Assembly (NCBI RefSeq): GCF_024494645.1
Contig: NZ_JANHDJ010000003.1
Location: 186,001 to 250,000, forward strand
Length of the DNA stretch: 64,000 bases
Source: Halohasta litorea
Lineage (GTDB): Archaea; Halobacteriota; Halobacteria; Halobacteriales; Haloferacaceae
Direction: 5' to 3'
Shown: in pieces, positions 1 to 8,664 of the stretch
How the letters are laid out: each line of letters opens with the position of its first letter
Numbering within the stretch: the first letter of the stretch is position 1
Notes under the pieces: model-generated
What the model was told of the DNA's origin: nothing
The model's database searches: none
Seen by the model: only the letters and a program-made list of their open reading frames with translations
Program-made: the position numbers and the translations under genes

Positions 1-1304
1 GCTCGGAGATCGTCGAGCGCCCCGTCTTCGACGTCGACATCGAAGCGCTGGACGATCGCCGCCAGCGCCAACCGCGCGCCCGTGATCGAGAACTGTCGGC
101 CGATACAGGCGTGGGGGCCGCTACTAAAGGGGAAGTAGGCCTCCACGGACTGCGGTGACCGATCTTCCCATCGGTCGGGATCGAACGTCGCTGGATTCTC
201 GAAATAGCGCCGGTCGCGGTGGATCGACCACTGGGGCATGATGATCGCCGCCCCCTCCGGAACCCGGTACTCGCCGAGCCGCACGTCCGCCGAGGCCTGC
301 CGGAAGACGGCCCAGGCGGCGGGGTACAGCCGGAGGGCCTCCTGGAACACCCGACCCGTGTATTCGAGCTCCGAAACGTGCTCGTAGCTCGGCGTCTCGT
401 CGCCGATGACTGCATTGGCCTCCTCGCGGACGCGCTGTCGAATCTCGGGATGCTGCGACAACAGACACTGCGTGTAGGTCAACGACAGCGCGGTGGTCTC
501 GTGACCGGCGATCAGGAACGTCGCCACCTCGTCGCGGATCTGGTTCGGCGGATACTCCACGTCGGGGTCGTCCTCGGCCAGCAGTAGCATCGTCAGCATA
601 TCTTTCGGCCGCTCGTCGGCATCCGGATCGCGGGCCGGGAGGTCCTCGCGGCGGCGCTCGATGAGTTCTTCGGCGAGGCCCAAAATCCCCTCGGCAGCCT
701 CCTCGAACTCGGGATCGGTTCGGGTCGGGACCCACTCGGGGGTGACCGCATCGAGGCCAAACTCGAACTCGTCGCCAGCGACCCGCATCCAGGAGTGGAA
801 CTGTTCGGCCCGCTCGCGGCCGATGTCCTCGCCGAGCAGAATCTCGCTTGCGACCCGGACGGTCAGCGCAGTCATCTCGCCGTGGAGGTTCCGGGAGATC
901 GAGTCGCCCTCGGTGATGGCGGTCGACCATTCCTCTACCAGCGTCGAGACGCGTCGGCCGACCGTGTTGGCGTAGGCACGGACCTGCGGGCCCATGAACG
1001 CCGGGCCCATGATACCGCGCTGTTGTTCCCAGAGGTCGCCCTCGCTTTGGACGAGGCCCTGAGTGGCGATCAGCGCCGCCGGACCGCTGGCCGGAACGCG
1101 GCTGAACTCCGCGGGACGGGACAGCGCGTCATGAACGAGCTCGGGGTTCGTCACGACCACCAGCGGCGCGCGACCGGGAATGGGCACCGCCGCGACGTCG
1201 TCGAACCGTGCTTGCATCGCCTCGATAAACCGGAAGGTGTCGTCACCGAACCGGAGTGCGTTTATGAGCCCTGACTCCGGTGGATTCGGCAGCTCGCGTC
1301 CCAT
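1..1304 (-). CDS. Cytochrome P450, C-terminus cut by window edge
   Basis: The reverse strand reads an open frame from the ATG at 1304 to the first base of the window. About 434 residues are visible and the stop lies outside. All P450 hallmarks are present: the I-helix motif AGHETT, the ExxR motif in EALR, and the heme-thiolate loop FSSGPHACIG, whose cysteine binds the heme iron. No N-terminal membrane anchor is seen, so it should be a soluble heme monooxygenase of the bacterial/archaeal kind. Redox partner and substrate cannot be told from sequence. It is divergent from the UspA gene, 88 nt away. Family assignment is secure; the physiological role is unknown. Confidence 0.9.
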   Translation of the reverse strand, partial: MGRELPNPPESGLINALRFGDDTFRFIEAMQARFDDVAAVPIPGRAPLVVVTNPELVHDALSRPAEFSRVPASGPAALIATQGLVQSEGDLWEQQRGIMGPAFMGPQVRAYANTVGRRVSTLVEEWSTAITEGDSISRNLHGEMTALTVRVASEILLGEDIGRERAEQFHSWMRVAGDEFEFGLDAVTPEWVPTRTDPEFEEAAEGILGLAEELIERRREDLPARDPDADERPKDMLTMLLLAEDDPDVEYPPNQIRDEVATFLIAGHETTALSLTYTQCLLSQHPEIRQRVREEANAVIGDETPSYEHVSELEYTGRVFQEALRLYPAAWAVFRQASADVRLGEYRVPEGAAIIMPQWSIHRDRRYFENPATFDPDRWEDRSPQSVEAYFPFSSGPHACIGRQFSITGARLALAAIVQRFDVDVEDGALDDLR

Positions 1305-1392
1305 ACACCCTAGAAGGGACGGCGGGGCTTGTAGGTTCGGCCCTGACTGTCCGGGGGATGGAATTAAGCGGCGGGCCGACCAGTATTAAATC

Positions 1393-1833
1393 ATGTACGA
1401 TACGATCCTCGTGCCGACCGACGGCAGCGACACCGTAGAACAGACGCTCCCCCACGCGATCCGGCTCGCTGCCGACACCGGTGCGACGATTCAGGCCCTC
1501 TACGTTGTCGACACACGGGCGATCCACGCCGCCGACGCCGACGAGCGCGAGGCCGTCGAGACCGACCTCGAAGCGGCGGGCCAGCAAGCCGTGGAAACGA
1601 TCGCCGACCGGGCCGCTGCGGAAGGAATCGAGTTCGAAACCGCAGTCAGACGCGGCACCCCCGACAAGGAGATCGTCCGCCACGCCGAGGAATCGGACAG
1701 CGATGTCATCGTCATCGGCACCGACGGAAAGACACCGCGCGAAAAGCTGCAAGCCCTCGGCAGCGTCTCCGAGCGGGTCGTCGACAGCGCGCCGATCCCG
1801 GTGTTCGTCATCAAGGGCAAAGACGTCGCCTGA
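1393..1833 (+). CDS. Universal stress protein, UspA family
   Basis: This 146-residue protein starts MYDTILVPTDGS, the canonical first beta strand of UspA domains. It ends with the nucleotide-loop region GTDG...GSVSERV followed by PVFVI, the family's last strand. This is a single Usp domain of normal length, of the ATP-binding type by its glycine loop, although the spacing between the glycines appears one residue longer than the classical motif. Usp proteins are cytoplasmic, usually dimeric and induced by stress; the specific function is unknown. An AT-rich stretch lies about 20-30 nt before the ATG, consistent with a near-leaderless transcript as is common in haloarchaea. Confidence 0.93.
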   Translation: MYDTILVPTDGSDTVEQTLPHAIRLAADTGATIQALYVVDTRAIHAADADEREAVETDLEAAGQQAVETIADRAAAEGIEFETAVRRGTPDKEIVRHAEESDSDVIVIGTDGKTPREKLQALGSVSERVVDSAPIPVFVIKGKDVA

Positions 1834-1888
1834 TGGACCACAGCAGTGAACGACACGCTTAACCGCGAAACGGCGTGAAAGGAGAGTA

Positions 1889-1918
1889 ATGAGTACCGCC
1901 CCGGAGGTGTCGGCGTGA
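1889..1918 (+). other. Nine-codon mini-ORF overlapping the Elp3 start
   Basis: An ATG at 1889 follows a GGAG-containing purine run and encodes MSTAPEVSA before a TGA. That TGA overlaps the GTG start of the next gene in a GTGA arrangement. The peptide resembles the usual N-terminus of haloarchaeal proteins (MSTAPE...). It could be a translationally coupled leader peptide, or the original N-terminus of Elp3 detached by a frameshift. Expression is unproven. Confidence 0.3.
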
Positions 1919-3576
1919 GCTCCGAGACCGCCAGCGAAGCCGATCCGTTCCGGCAGGCCTGCGAGGCACTCGTCGACCGGATCATCGACGGCGAGATCGA
2001 CCGCGAGGACCTCGAATCGGCCAAGCTCGAGGTCTGTTCGGAGTACTCCGCGCCCAAGGTGCCGAAAAACACCGAGCTCCTGGAGTTCGCCCCACAGGAA
2101 CACCGCGAAGACGTCAAAGCAGTCGTCAAGCGCAAGCCGGTCAGGACCGCCTCGGGCGTCTCGCCGGTCGCCATTATGACCTCGCCGCATATGTGCCCCC
2201 ACGGGAAGTGTCTCTACTGTCCCGGCGGGCCTGCCAGCGAGTTCGACTCCTCCCAGAGCTACACGGGCCACGAGCCCGCTGCCGCCCGCGGCGTCCAGAA
2301 CGACTACGACCCCTACGGTCAGGTCACCCTCCGGCTCCACCAGCTCCGGACGATCGGCCACCCGGTCGACAAAGTCGAGTTGATCCTGATGGGCGGCACC
2401 ATGACCGCCCGGAGCCACGACTACCAGGAGTGGTTCGTCAAGCGCGCCCTCCAGGCGATGAACGACTACGACCTCGACAGCGACCCCGAGGCCGCCGAGG
2501 GCGTCAGCTTTGCCGAAGACCCCGACGACTACGAGTTCGCGTATCTCGAAGACGTGATCGCCGAAAACGAAACCAACGAGATCAGGAATATCGGCACCAC
2601 CTTCGAGACGAAGCCGGACTGGTGTGACCCCGAGCAGATCGACCGAATGCTCGACCTCGGTGGCACCAAAGTCGAGGTCGGCGTCCAGACCACCTACGAG
2701 CGAATCAATCGGGAAATGCACCGCGGCCACGGCTCCCAGGCGTCGATCGATGCCAACCGTCGGCTGCGGGATTCGGGGTTCAAAGTCGGCTTCCACATGA
2801 TGCCCGGCCAGCCCGGCATGACCAAGGAGATGTGTCTGGAGGATTTCCGCCAGCTCTTCTCGAACTCGGACTACAAACCCGACTACCTGAAGATCTACCC
2901 CACGCTCGTCGTTCGGGACACCCTGACCTACGATATGTGGCGGCGCGACGAGTACGAACCGCTGAACAACGAGGAGGCCGCCGAGGTTATCAGCGAGATC
3001 ATGGGGATGATCCCGAAGTACACCCGCCTCCAGCGCGTCCAGCGTGACATCCCCGCGGACTTCATCGACGCCGGGGTCTGGAAGTCGAACCTCCGACAGC
3101 TCGCCGCCCAGCGGGCCGAGGAGAAAGGAATTGAAATCCGGGACATCCGCGCCCGCGAGGTCGGGATGAACGAGGCCGACCCCAATCCCGAGGATATCGA
3201 ACTCGACATCATGACCTACGAGGTCTGCGGCGGCACCGAGCATTTCATCAGCTTCGAAGATCCCGTCCAGGACCTGCTGATCGGGTTCTGTCGACTCCGC
3301 TTCCCGAACGATCCGGTCCGACGGGAACTCCAGGACGCGGCCATCGTCCGCGAACTCCACGTCTACGGCAGCGAGGCGGGCATCGGCAAGGAGGCAGGCG
3401 ACCGCGACTGGCAGCACCGCGGCTACGGCCGGAAACTGCTCGCACAGGCCGAGGAACTCGCCGTCGACGCAGGATTCGACAAACTAAGCGTGATCTCAGG
3501 AATTGGCGTCCGGCAGTACTACCGCGAGAAACTGGGCTACACTCAGGACGGCCCCTACGTCAGCAAGTGGCTGTAG
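1915..3576 (+). CDS. elp3: Elp3 family tRNA uridine(34) acetyltransferase (radical SAM + GNAT)
   Basis: A 553-residue protein with the two-domain Elp3 layout. The radical SAM half carries the CX4CX2C cluster motif (CPHGKCLYC, cysteines near residues 94, 99 and 102). The C-terminal GNAT acetyltransferase half (about 400-553) contains HRGYGRKLL, the acetyl-CoA binding turn. Archaeal Elp3 works as a single protein that starts carboxymethyl modification of the wobble uridine in tRNAs. Length and motif order match the family. The GTG start at 1915 is the first in-frame start; a nine-codon mini-ORF overlaps it. The very long open frame on the opposite strand is a GC-rich shadow. Confidence 0.94.
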   Translation: MSSETASEADPFRQACEALVDRIIDGEIDREDLESAKLEVCSEYSAPKVPKNTELLEFAPQEHREDVKAVVKRKPVRTASGVSPVAIMTSPHMCPHGKCLYCPGGPASEFDSSQSYTGHEPAAARGVQNDYDPYGQVTLRLHQLRTIGHPVDKVELILMGGTMTARSHDYQEWFVKRALQAMNDYDLDSDPEAAEGVSFAEDPDDYEFAYLEDVIAENETNEIRNIGTTFETKPDWCDPEQIDRMLDLGGTKVEVGVQTTYERINREMHRGHGSQASIDANRRLRDSGFKVGFHMMPGQPGMTKEMCLEDFRQLFSNSDYKPDYLKIYPTLVVRDTLTYDMWRRDEYEPLNNEEAAEVISEIMGMIPKYTRLQRVQRDIPADFIDAGVWKSNLRQLAAQRAEEKGIEIRDIRAREVGMNEADPNPEDIELDIMTYEVCGGTEHFISFEDPVQDLLIGFCRLRFPNDPVRRELQDAAIVRELHVYGSEAGIGKEAGDRDWQHRGYGRKLLAQAEELAVDAGFDKLSVISGIGVRQYYREKLGYTQDGPYVSKWL

Positions 3577-3600
3577 GCCGTAGGTAGTCGCTACCGGTCG

Positions 3601-4377
3601 TTAGTTGTCTTTTACTACGGCCACGATGCGGAGCCGACGGTAGTCGGCGATCCAGGACCCATCAGCGAAATAGTCGCCGCGAAGCCGGTCTTCGACACCG
3701 TCGATGACCGCCTGCTGGTCGGCCGCCGAAAGCCCCGCCAGCAGGCTGTCGCCGAACCCCTCCATCCACGTGGCGAGACCGTCTTCACCGTCGAGTTCGG
3801 TCGGCCGGTCGAACAGCCTTGCGTACCGGACTTCGAACCCGTGGGCTTCGAGCCAGCTGGCGTACTCGCCAACAGTTGGAAAGTACCACGGCATCGGCGT
3901 CTCGTAGCCACGGGCGGCCAGTTCGGCGTGGGTCGCCGAAACGATAGCCGCGATGTTGCCACTGCCGCCGAGTTCGGCGACGAACCGACCGCCCGGTCGA
4001 AGGGCGTCGACAACTGAATCGAGTACAGCATCCTGATCTTCGATCCAGTGGAGCGCGGCGTTCGAAAAGACGGCGTCGAACGGCTCGTCGACCGTAAAAT
4101 CGCGGGCATCAGCATGGACGAACTCACAGTTAGGGTAGCTGTCGCGGGCGGCCGCAACCATCTCGGCGGACTGGTCGAGCCCGACTGCGGTTGCGCCCGC
4201 CTCGGCGATTTGCTGTGTGAGGTGACCCGTCCCACAGCCGAGGTCCAGGATTCGCTCGCCCGCTTGGGGGTCCAGGAGACCGACGACGTCCGCGCCGTAC
4301 TCGTAGACGAACGAATGAGCGTCGTCATAGGTCGACGTGTTCCACTGGTTCCGAGCCTCGTCCGGTGGCTGACTCAT
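3601..4377 (-). CDS. Class I SAM-dependent methyltransferase, trans-aconitate-methyltransferase-like
   Basis: A 258-residue protein with methyltransferase motif I LDLGCGTG near residue 45. An acidic residue ends the following strand (VGLDQS), and FDAVFSNAALHW is the motif IV region of the Tam/Methyltransf_11 group. The Tam-like signature SNAALHWI and the C-terminal helical part fit small-molecule methyltransferases. The substrate cannot be inferred. It converges on elp3 with a 24-nt gap and lies just downstream of the 4415-5116 gene on the same strand, so the two may be cotranscribed. Confidence 0.88.
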   Translation of the reverse strand: MSQPPDEARNQWNTSTYDDAHSFVYEYGADVVGLLDPQAGERILDLGCGTGHLTQQIAEAGATAVGLDQSAEMVAAARDSYPNCEFVHADARDFTVDEPFDAVFSNAALHWIEDQDAVLDSVVDALRPGGRFVAELGGSGNIAAIVSATHAELAARGYETPMPWYFPTVGEYASWLEAHGFEVRYARLFDRPTELDGEDGLATWMEGFGDSLLAGLSAADQQAVIDGVEDRLRGDYFADGSWIADYRRLRIVAVVKDN

Positions 4378-4414
4378 CGTCTACACTCACTGTGTCCGAC
4401 AGTTATAAACACAG

Positions 4415-5116
4415 CTACCCGCCGAGGGCAGCGAGCAGCCCACGGAGTTGGGTCGACCCGTGTTCTCGCAGCGCACGCAGGAATCGACGGCGTGCGCCAG
4501 CCAGCGCGTCGTCGAGGGCGGCCGCGGCATCGGTGAATACGCCCTGGCCGTAGCCGACGAGCACGCGGTCGGGATCGAACCGATCGAAAAGCGACCGTGG
4601 TGGGAACAGCCGGACGACACCGTAGCAGGCGAGTCGCTCGTCACCGACCGTATAAAAGGGGGCCGTACCGAGAGCATCCGGCACGTAGAGCGTCCCATCT
4701 CCCTTTCGGTAGGCGACCGCCTCGTCGTAGCCCGGGAGGGGACTGACTCTCGACAGCTCGAACCCCGACGCCCCGAGCGTCGCCTCACACCGCTCGACCG
4801 TCGAGGAGAACCGACCCTCCAGACGCGTCAGCCACGTCGGGACGTGGATCGACACGTCGTGTCGGCGGGCGATGGCGTCGGCGTCCCGCGCGTGGTAGTT
4901 CGAGCAGATCGCCACCCCCTCAAGCTCGCCGTAGTCGGCGATCAACTCGTCGAGTCCTGAAACGTCGAGGGGGTCGAACAGCCAGACGCCATCCGATCCG
5001 GCGAGCAGGTGGCTCGCTCGCCTGCCTGTCTCGTCGGGATGGGCGATCCACTCAGCACCCTCGTCCCACCGGTCGATCTGTGGGTCGGTGGGTCGACTGC
5101 GATCGTACATCACCAT
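4415..5116 (-). CDS. Haloarchaeal protein resembling a degenerate metallo-beta-lactamase-fold domain
   Basis: A 233-residue soluble protein. The pattern of strands in the N-terminal half (HLLAGSDGVWLFDPLDVSGLDELI, then a position like 'GVAICSNYHARDADAIA') resembles the beginning of a metallo-beta-lactamase fold with the canonical HxHxDH replaced by NYHARD. The metal site is therefore probably altered or lost. No other domain is recognisable. The gene precedes the methyltransferase at 3601-4377 on the same strand with a 37-nt gap. Its function is unknown; the fold suggestion is an inference from the strand pattern. Confidence 0.62.
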   Translation of the reverse strand: MVMYDRSRPTDPQIDRWDEGAEWIAHPDETGRRASHLLAGSDGVWLFDPLDVSGLDELIADYGELEGVAICSNYHARDADAIARRHDVSIHVPTWLTRLEGRFSSTVERCEATLGASGFELSRVSPLPGYDEAVAYRKGDGTLYVPDALGTAPFYTVGDERLACYGVVRLFPPRSLFDRFDPDRVLVGYGQGVFTDAAAALDDALAGARRRFLRALREHGSTQLRGLLAALGG

Positions 5117-5226
5117 ACAGTCCTCTCAAAGTGATTCATCAAAAACACTCATGGCTCGACGGGAGCCAACGGCTAACCATACGTATTAATCGGGCAAATA
5201 AAGCCAGTTGCTGCTAACAACGGCGT

Positions 5227-6006
5227 ATGGAAAACCTACTCCAGGACGAAACGGCAGTGGTTACGGGCGGCGCAAGCGGGTTCGGCCGGGAGATCGCGCT
5301 GACGTTCGCCGACCACGGCGCAGATGTGATCGTCGCCGACATCCGAGAAGACCCCCGCGAGGGCGGCGAGCCGACACACGAACGCATCGCAAGCGAGACC
5401 GATCGCAGCGCGCACTACGTCGAGTGTGACGTGACAAACCCGGGCGATCTGGAGGTGGCCGTCGACGCGGCCGACGAGCTCGGCGGGATCGACATCATGG
5501 TCAACAACGCGGGGATCACCAACGAGACGGACTTCCTGGAGGTCACTGAGGAAGAGTACAACCAACTCATGTCGATCAACGTCAAGGGCGTCTTCTTCGG
5601 CTGCCAAGCGGCAGGCAAAAAGATGCTCGACAACGGCGGCGGGAAGATCGTCAATATGTCGAGTGCGGCGGCCTACCGCGCGATGGCCGAACTCTCGACC
5701 TACAGCGCCTCGAAAGCCGCCGTCCGGACGCTGACCTACGCGGTGGCCGACCGCCTTGGCGGCAACGACATCCGCGTCAACTCGATCAATCCAGGATTCA
5801 GCAACACACAGATGCTGGAAAACTCGGAGTTGGGCAGCGGGATCAAGGGGCGGATCGACGCGAAGCTGCTGAAGCAGACGATCCCGGCTGGGCGGTTCGG
5901 CGAGGCCGAGGAGGTCGCCAACGTCGCGCTCTTCCTCGCCAGCGACATGAGTTCCTACGTCAACGGCGAGTCGATTCTGGTCGACGGCGGGATGATCCAT
6001 ACGTAG
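5227..6006 (+). CDS. Short-chain dehydrogenase/reductase (SDR)
   Basis: A 259-residue classical SDR. The cofactor loop is TGGASGFG near residue 14, an acidic residue follows the second strand (VADIRED), and NNAG, the catalytic serine region (NMSSAAAY) and the YSASK motif are all present. The acidic residue after strand two suggests NAD(H) preference. The C-terminal DGG motif closes the fold as expected. The substrate is unknown; many haloarchaeal paralogues are annotated as 3-oxoacyl-ACP reductase-like without evidence. A separate promoter is likely, since the upstream gene is divergent and about 110 nt away. Confidence 0.92.
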   Translation: MENLLQDETAVVTGGASGFGREIALTFADHGADVIVADIREDPREGGEPTHERIASETDRSAHYVECDVTNPGDLEVAVDAADELGGIDIMVNNAGITNETDFLEVTEEEYNQLMSINVKGVFFGCQAAGKKMLDNGGGKIVNMSSAAAYRAMAELSTYSASKAAVRTLTYAVADRLGGNDIRVNSINPGFSNTQMLENSELGSGIKGRIDAKLLKQTIPAGRFGEAEEVANVALFLASDMSSYVNGESILVDGGMIHT

Positions 6007-6045
6007 GGCGCAACCGCTATTGGTCGCGGGCAGTACCCATTCAGT

Positions 6046-6876
6046 ATGTCCGATTCAGTCGACCACGGACCCACCGGGGAGTGGCGGCTCATCCGCCAGC
6101 AAGCCCGTTCCGGCCCGATGCAGATGGCCCTCGACGAGATTGCCGCCGAAACCGCCGCCGCGGGCGGCCCGCGAACCGTTCGGGTCTATCAGTGGGAGCC
6201 CGGCTGTCTGTCACTCGGCTATCACCAAGATCCCGAGACGGTCGACTGGGCAGCCTGCGAGGCAGCTGGCATCGACGTGACCCGCCGACAGACCGGCGGC
6301 GGCGGCATCTACCACGACACTTTCGGCGACATCTCCTACTCGATCACTGCACCGGCCGCGGAGTTTCCGAGCGATCTACTAGAGGCGTATCACCAGCTCT
6401 GTGAGCCGGTCCTCGACGCCTTCGAGCGGATGGGCGTCGACGCCTCCTTTGTCGAGACGGAGGCCGACGAACTCTACACTCCTGCGTGCTATCTGCGGGC
6501 ACTGCACCCGGCCCACGACATCGTTGCCGGAGGCCAAAAGATCAGCGGGAATGCCCAATACCGTCGAAAGGACGCGGTGATTCAGCACGGATCACTGACG
6601 TACACGGTGCTAGCTGAGCGGCATTTGTCGACCTTCGTCGACCCGCCGACCGATGCAGAAGCGTTTCGGGAGCGAGTGACGGGGATCGACGAACAGGCCG
6701 ATTGCAGTCGCAGCGAGGCAGTCGCAGCCCTCGAATCCGCGCTCGCCGAGTGGTCGGGAGCCAGCGAGGGATCGTGGACCGACGACGAACTCCACCGGGC
6801 CGAGGAGCGCGTCGCGGAGAAGTACGGGGCCGACGAGTGGGTGCGGCGTGTGCCGGGCGGGCGGGCGGTCGACTGA
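6046..6876 (+). CDS. Lipoate-protein ligase A / BPL-LplA catalytic domain protein
   Basis: A 276-residue protein of the biotin/lipoate ligase superfamily. The motif RRQTGGGGIYHD matches the RRxSGGGxVxHD lipoate/ATP loop, and AGGQKISGNAQYRRKDAVIQHGSL matches the KxxGxAQ...HG motif with the adenylate-binding lysine (written here only as a landmark). Such proteins transfer lipoate, octanoate or related acyl groups onto the lysine of E2 or H proteins. The C-terminal accessory domain is short, as in archaeal LplA-N forms that may need a separate partner. It is 39 nt from the SDR stop and may be cotranscribed with it. Confidence 0.86.
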   Translation: MSDSVDHGPTGEWRLIRQQARSGPMQMALDEIAAETAAAGGPRTVRVYQWEPGCLSLGYHQDPETVDWAACEAAGIDVTRRQTGGGGIYHDTFGDISYSITAPAAEFPSDLLEAYHQLCEPVLDAFERMGVDASFVETEADELYTPACYLRALHPAHDIVAGGQKISGNAQYRRKDAVIQHGSLTYTVLAERHLSTFVDPPTDAEAFRERVTGIDEQADCSRSEAVAALESALAEWSGASEGSWTDDELHRAEERVAEKYGADEWVRRVPGGRAVD

Positions 6877-6883
6877 CGGGCGG

Positions 6884-6997
6884 TTACTGGTCGTCCCCGG
6901 GGAGGGATCGACCGCATTCTGGACACTCCGTCTCGGTGATCGTCACCTGGAGATCACAGTCTGGACAGTACCGGCGGTAGCAGGCTGGGTCGCCCAT
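6884..6997 (-). CDS. 37-residue zinc-ribbon micro-protein
   Basis: A reverse-strand frame from ATG at 6997 to TAA at 6884 encodes 37 residues with two CPxC knuckles, CPDCD and CPECG, spaced for one zinc ion. Haloarchaea encode many such tiny zinc-finger proteins, several with regulatory roles, but this one has no assigned function. The gene is convergent with the lipoate ligase-like gene and follows the flavin oxidase on the same strand. The paired CPxC motifs in so short a frame make chance unlikely. Confidence 0.72.
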   Translation of the reverse strand: MGDPACYRRYCPDCDLQVTITETECPECGRSLPGDDQ

Positions 6998-7040
6998 ACA
7001 GGCAATCGAGTGCGGACCGTCTTAGCCATCACGCCGGGGG

Positions 7041-8456
7041 CTAGCTGTCCGCCTCAGTACGTGGTGCGATGTTTTGGTTCACGCGGAAGAGGTTCTCGGG
7101 GTCGTATTTCGTCTTGATTTCGACCAGCCGGTCGTAGTTGTCGCCGAACAGCAGCCGAGCCGGGTCCTCGTCGAATCCGGGAAAGTTGCCGTACCGGCCG
7201 CCAGTGACCGACAGCTTCTCGAAGGCTGCGAACCCCTCGCGGGCCCACTCGATGTTCGCCTCGTCGTCTTCGGGATCCTCCCAGTTGGCCTCGAAGGTGA
7301 GCATAAACGGTTTGTCGCGGTGCCAGAAGGCAGTGGCGTCCTGTGGCACCTCGGCGACCGCGCCGCCGAGCCACCAGATGTCGACCGTCGAAAGCGCCGA
7401 CGGCGCGACCTCGTTGCACCGGAGCATGAGGTCGATGACCTCGTCGGTGAAGTCCGTGAGATAGGTCGACTTCCAGTAGTAGCGGAGGCCGTCGGGGTAG
7501 TCCTCGTCGAGGAGTGTCTGCAGCGCCTCGAACTGAGTCGGCCCGCTGAAGTCCGCGATGGGGTCGACGCCCTCGCTGAGCGACGCCATCATGGTCTCGG
7601 CCTCCTCGGGATCGGCCCTGATGCAGCCGAGGAAGGCGACTGCGGGCTCGTCCCACAACTCGGCGGGAAACTCGTCGAGTTCGGGGATGGTGGCAGCGAA
7701 CGGCAGGATCGCGGCGGTTCGCGGTGCCGACTCGGTCCACTCACGGAAGTGACCCAGCAGTCTGGCGGCCTCCTCGCCGTGGTACCACGCGAACACCTGA
7801 TAGATCTCGGGGCCGACGTCGTGGAGTTCGTACTCGAAGGCGGTGACCACGCCGAAGTTGCCACCACCGCCCCGGACCGCCCAGAAGAGGTCCTCGTGCT
7901 GCTGGTCGTTCGCCGTGCGAACCTCGCCGTCGGCGGTCACGATCTCGACTTCGAGGAGATTGTCGACCGAAAGCCCAAAGTCACGCGAGAGGTGGCCGTA
8001 GCCACCGTTGAGTGTCAGCCCGGCGATCCCCGTCTCCGAGACGGCACCGAGCGGCGCGGCGAGCCCGAATAGCTGGGTTTCGTGGTCGACATCGCCCAGT
8101 GTTGCCCCGGCCTGTGCGCGGACCGCCCGCGCCTCGCGGTCAACGAAGACGCCGTTCATCGCCGAGAGGTCGATCATGAGCCCACCGTCAGCGACGGCGT
8201 AGCCAGCAACGTTGTGGCCGCCGCCGTGAACCGCGATCTCCATCTCGAACTCGCGGGCAAAATTCACCGCGGCGACGACATCCGCGGTCCCAGTCGGCTG
8301 GACGATCAGCGCGGGCCGCCGGTCGATCATCCCGTTCCAGACCGAGCGGACGACGTCGTAGGCCTCGTCGTCCGGGAGGAGTACCCCACCCCGGAGTTCC
8401 GTTCGCAACGTCGGAAGCTGTGATTCCAGTGTGGAGAGTGTGCGAGTAGCCATCAT
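7041..8456 (-). CDS. FAD-binding oxidase of the berberine-bridge (BBE) type
   Basis: A 471-residue flavoprotein. The N-terminal FAD_binding_4 (PCMH) region includes VHGGGHNVAGYAV, where the histidine of GGGH is the usual site of covalent 8-alpha flavin attachment. It ends with the BBE-domain motif near YGDNYDRLVEIKTKYDP (17 residues shown as landmark). No signal peptide is visible, so it is probably cytoplasmic. Relatives oxidise sugars, alcohols or alkaloids with oxygen; the substrate here is unknown. Two adjacent methionines leave a one-codon uncertainty at the start. It is divergent from the nfo gene. Confidence 0.9.
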   Translation of the reverse strand: MMATRTLSTLESQLPTLRTELRGGVLLPDDEAYDVVRSVWNGMIDRRPALIVQPTGTADVVAAVNFAREFEMEIAVHGGGHNVAGYAVADGGLMIDLSAMNGVFVDREARAVRAQAGATLGDVDHETQLFGLAAPLGAVSETGIAGLTLNGGYGHLSRDFGLSVDNLLEVEIVTADGEVRTANDQQHEDLFWAVRGGGGNFGVVTAFEYELHDVGPEIYQVFAWYHGEEAARLLGHFREWTESAPRTAAILPFAATIPELDEFPAELWDEPAVAFLGCIRADPEEAETMMASLSEGVDPIADFSGPTQFEALQTLLDEDYPDGLRYYWKSTYLTDFTDEVIDLMLRCNEVAPSALSTVDIWWLGGAVAEVPQDATAFWHRDKPFMLTFEANWEDPEDDEANIEWAREGFAAFEKLSVTGGRYGNFPGFDEDPARLLFGDNYDRLVEIKTKYDPENLFRVNQNIAPRTEADS

Positions 8457-8593
8457 TCTTCACTAACAGTAGCCATAGATCCGCACTGGCATAGAGATAC
8501 AGTGACATATGCCGTCGAGATAGGGACGTGTTCTCGACGAGTGGACGCAGATACAGTCGACACGACAGCCGGAATCAAGGCCTGTTAGGCAGC

Positions 8594-8606
8594 AAATATT
8601 TATATA
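8594..8606 (+). promoter_or_regulatory. Candidate TATA promoter for endonuclease IV
   Basis: The stretch AAATATTTATATA stands out in GC-rich surroundings about 60 nt before the nfo start codon. A start site about 25 nt downstream would give a leader of some 35 nt. It lies between two divergent genes and could also serve the flavin oxidase. Confidence 0.45.
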
Positions 8607-8664
8607 CCAACAGATCGGTTCCGCCATCGAAGTCGCTTTGAGGGCCGTCGACCTACCATCGCGT

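Noticed and set aside
1243-3417. 724-codon frame on the strand opposite elp3
   Set aside because: High-GC haloarchaeal genes produce long antisense frames; elp3 has clear domains and this frame has none.
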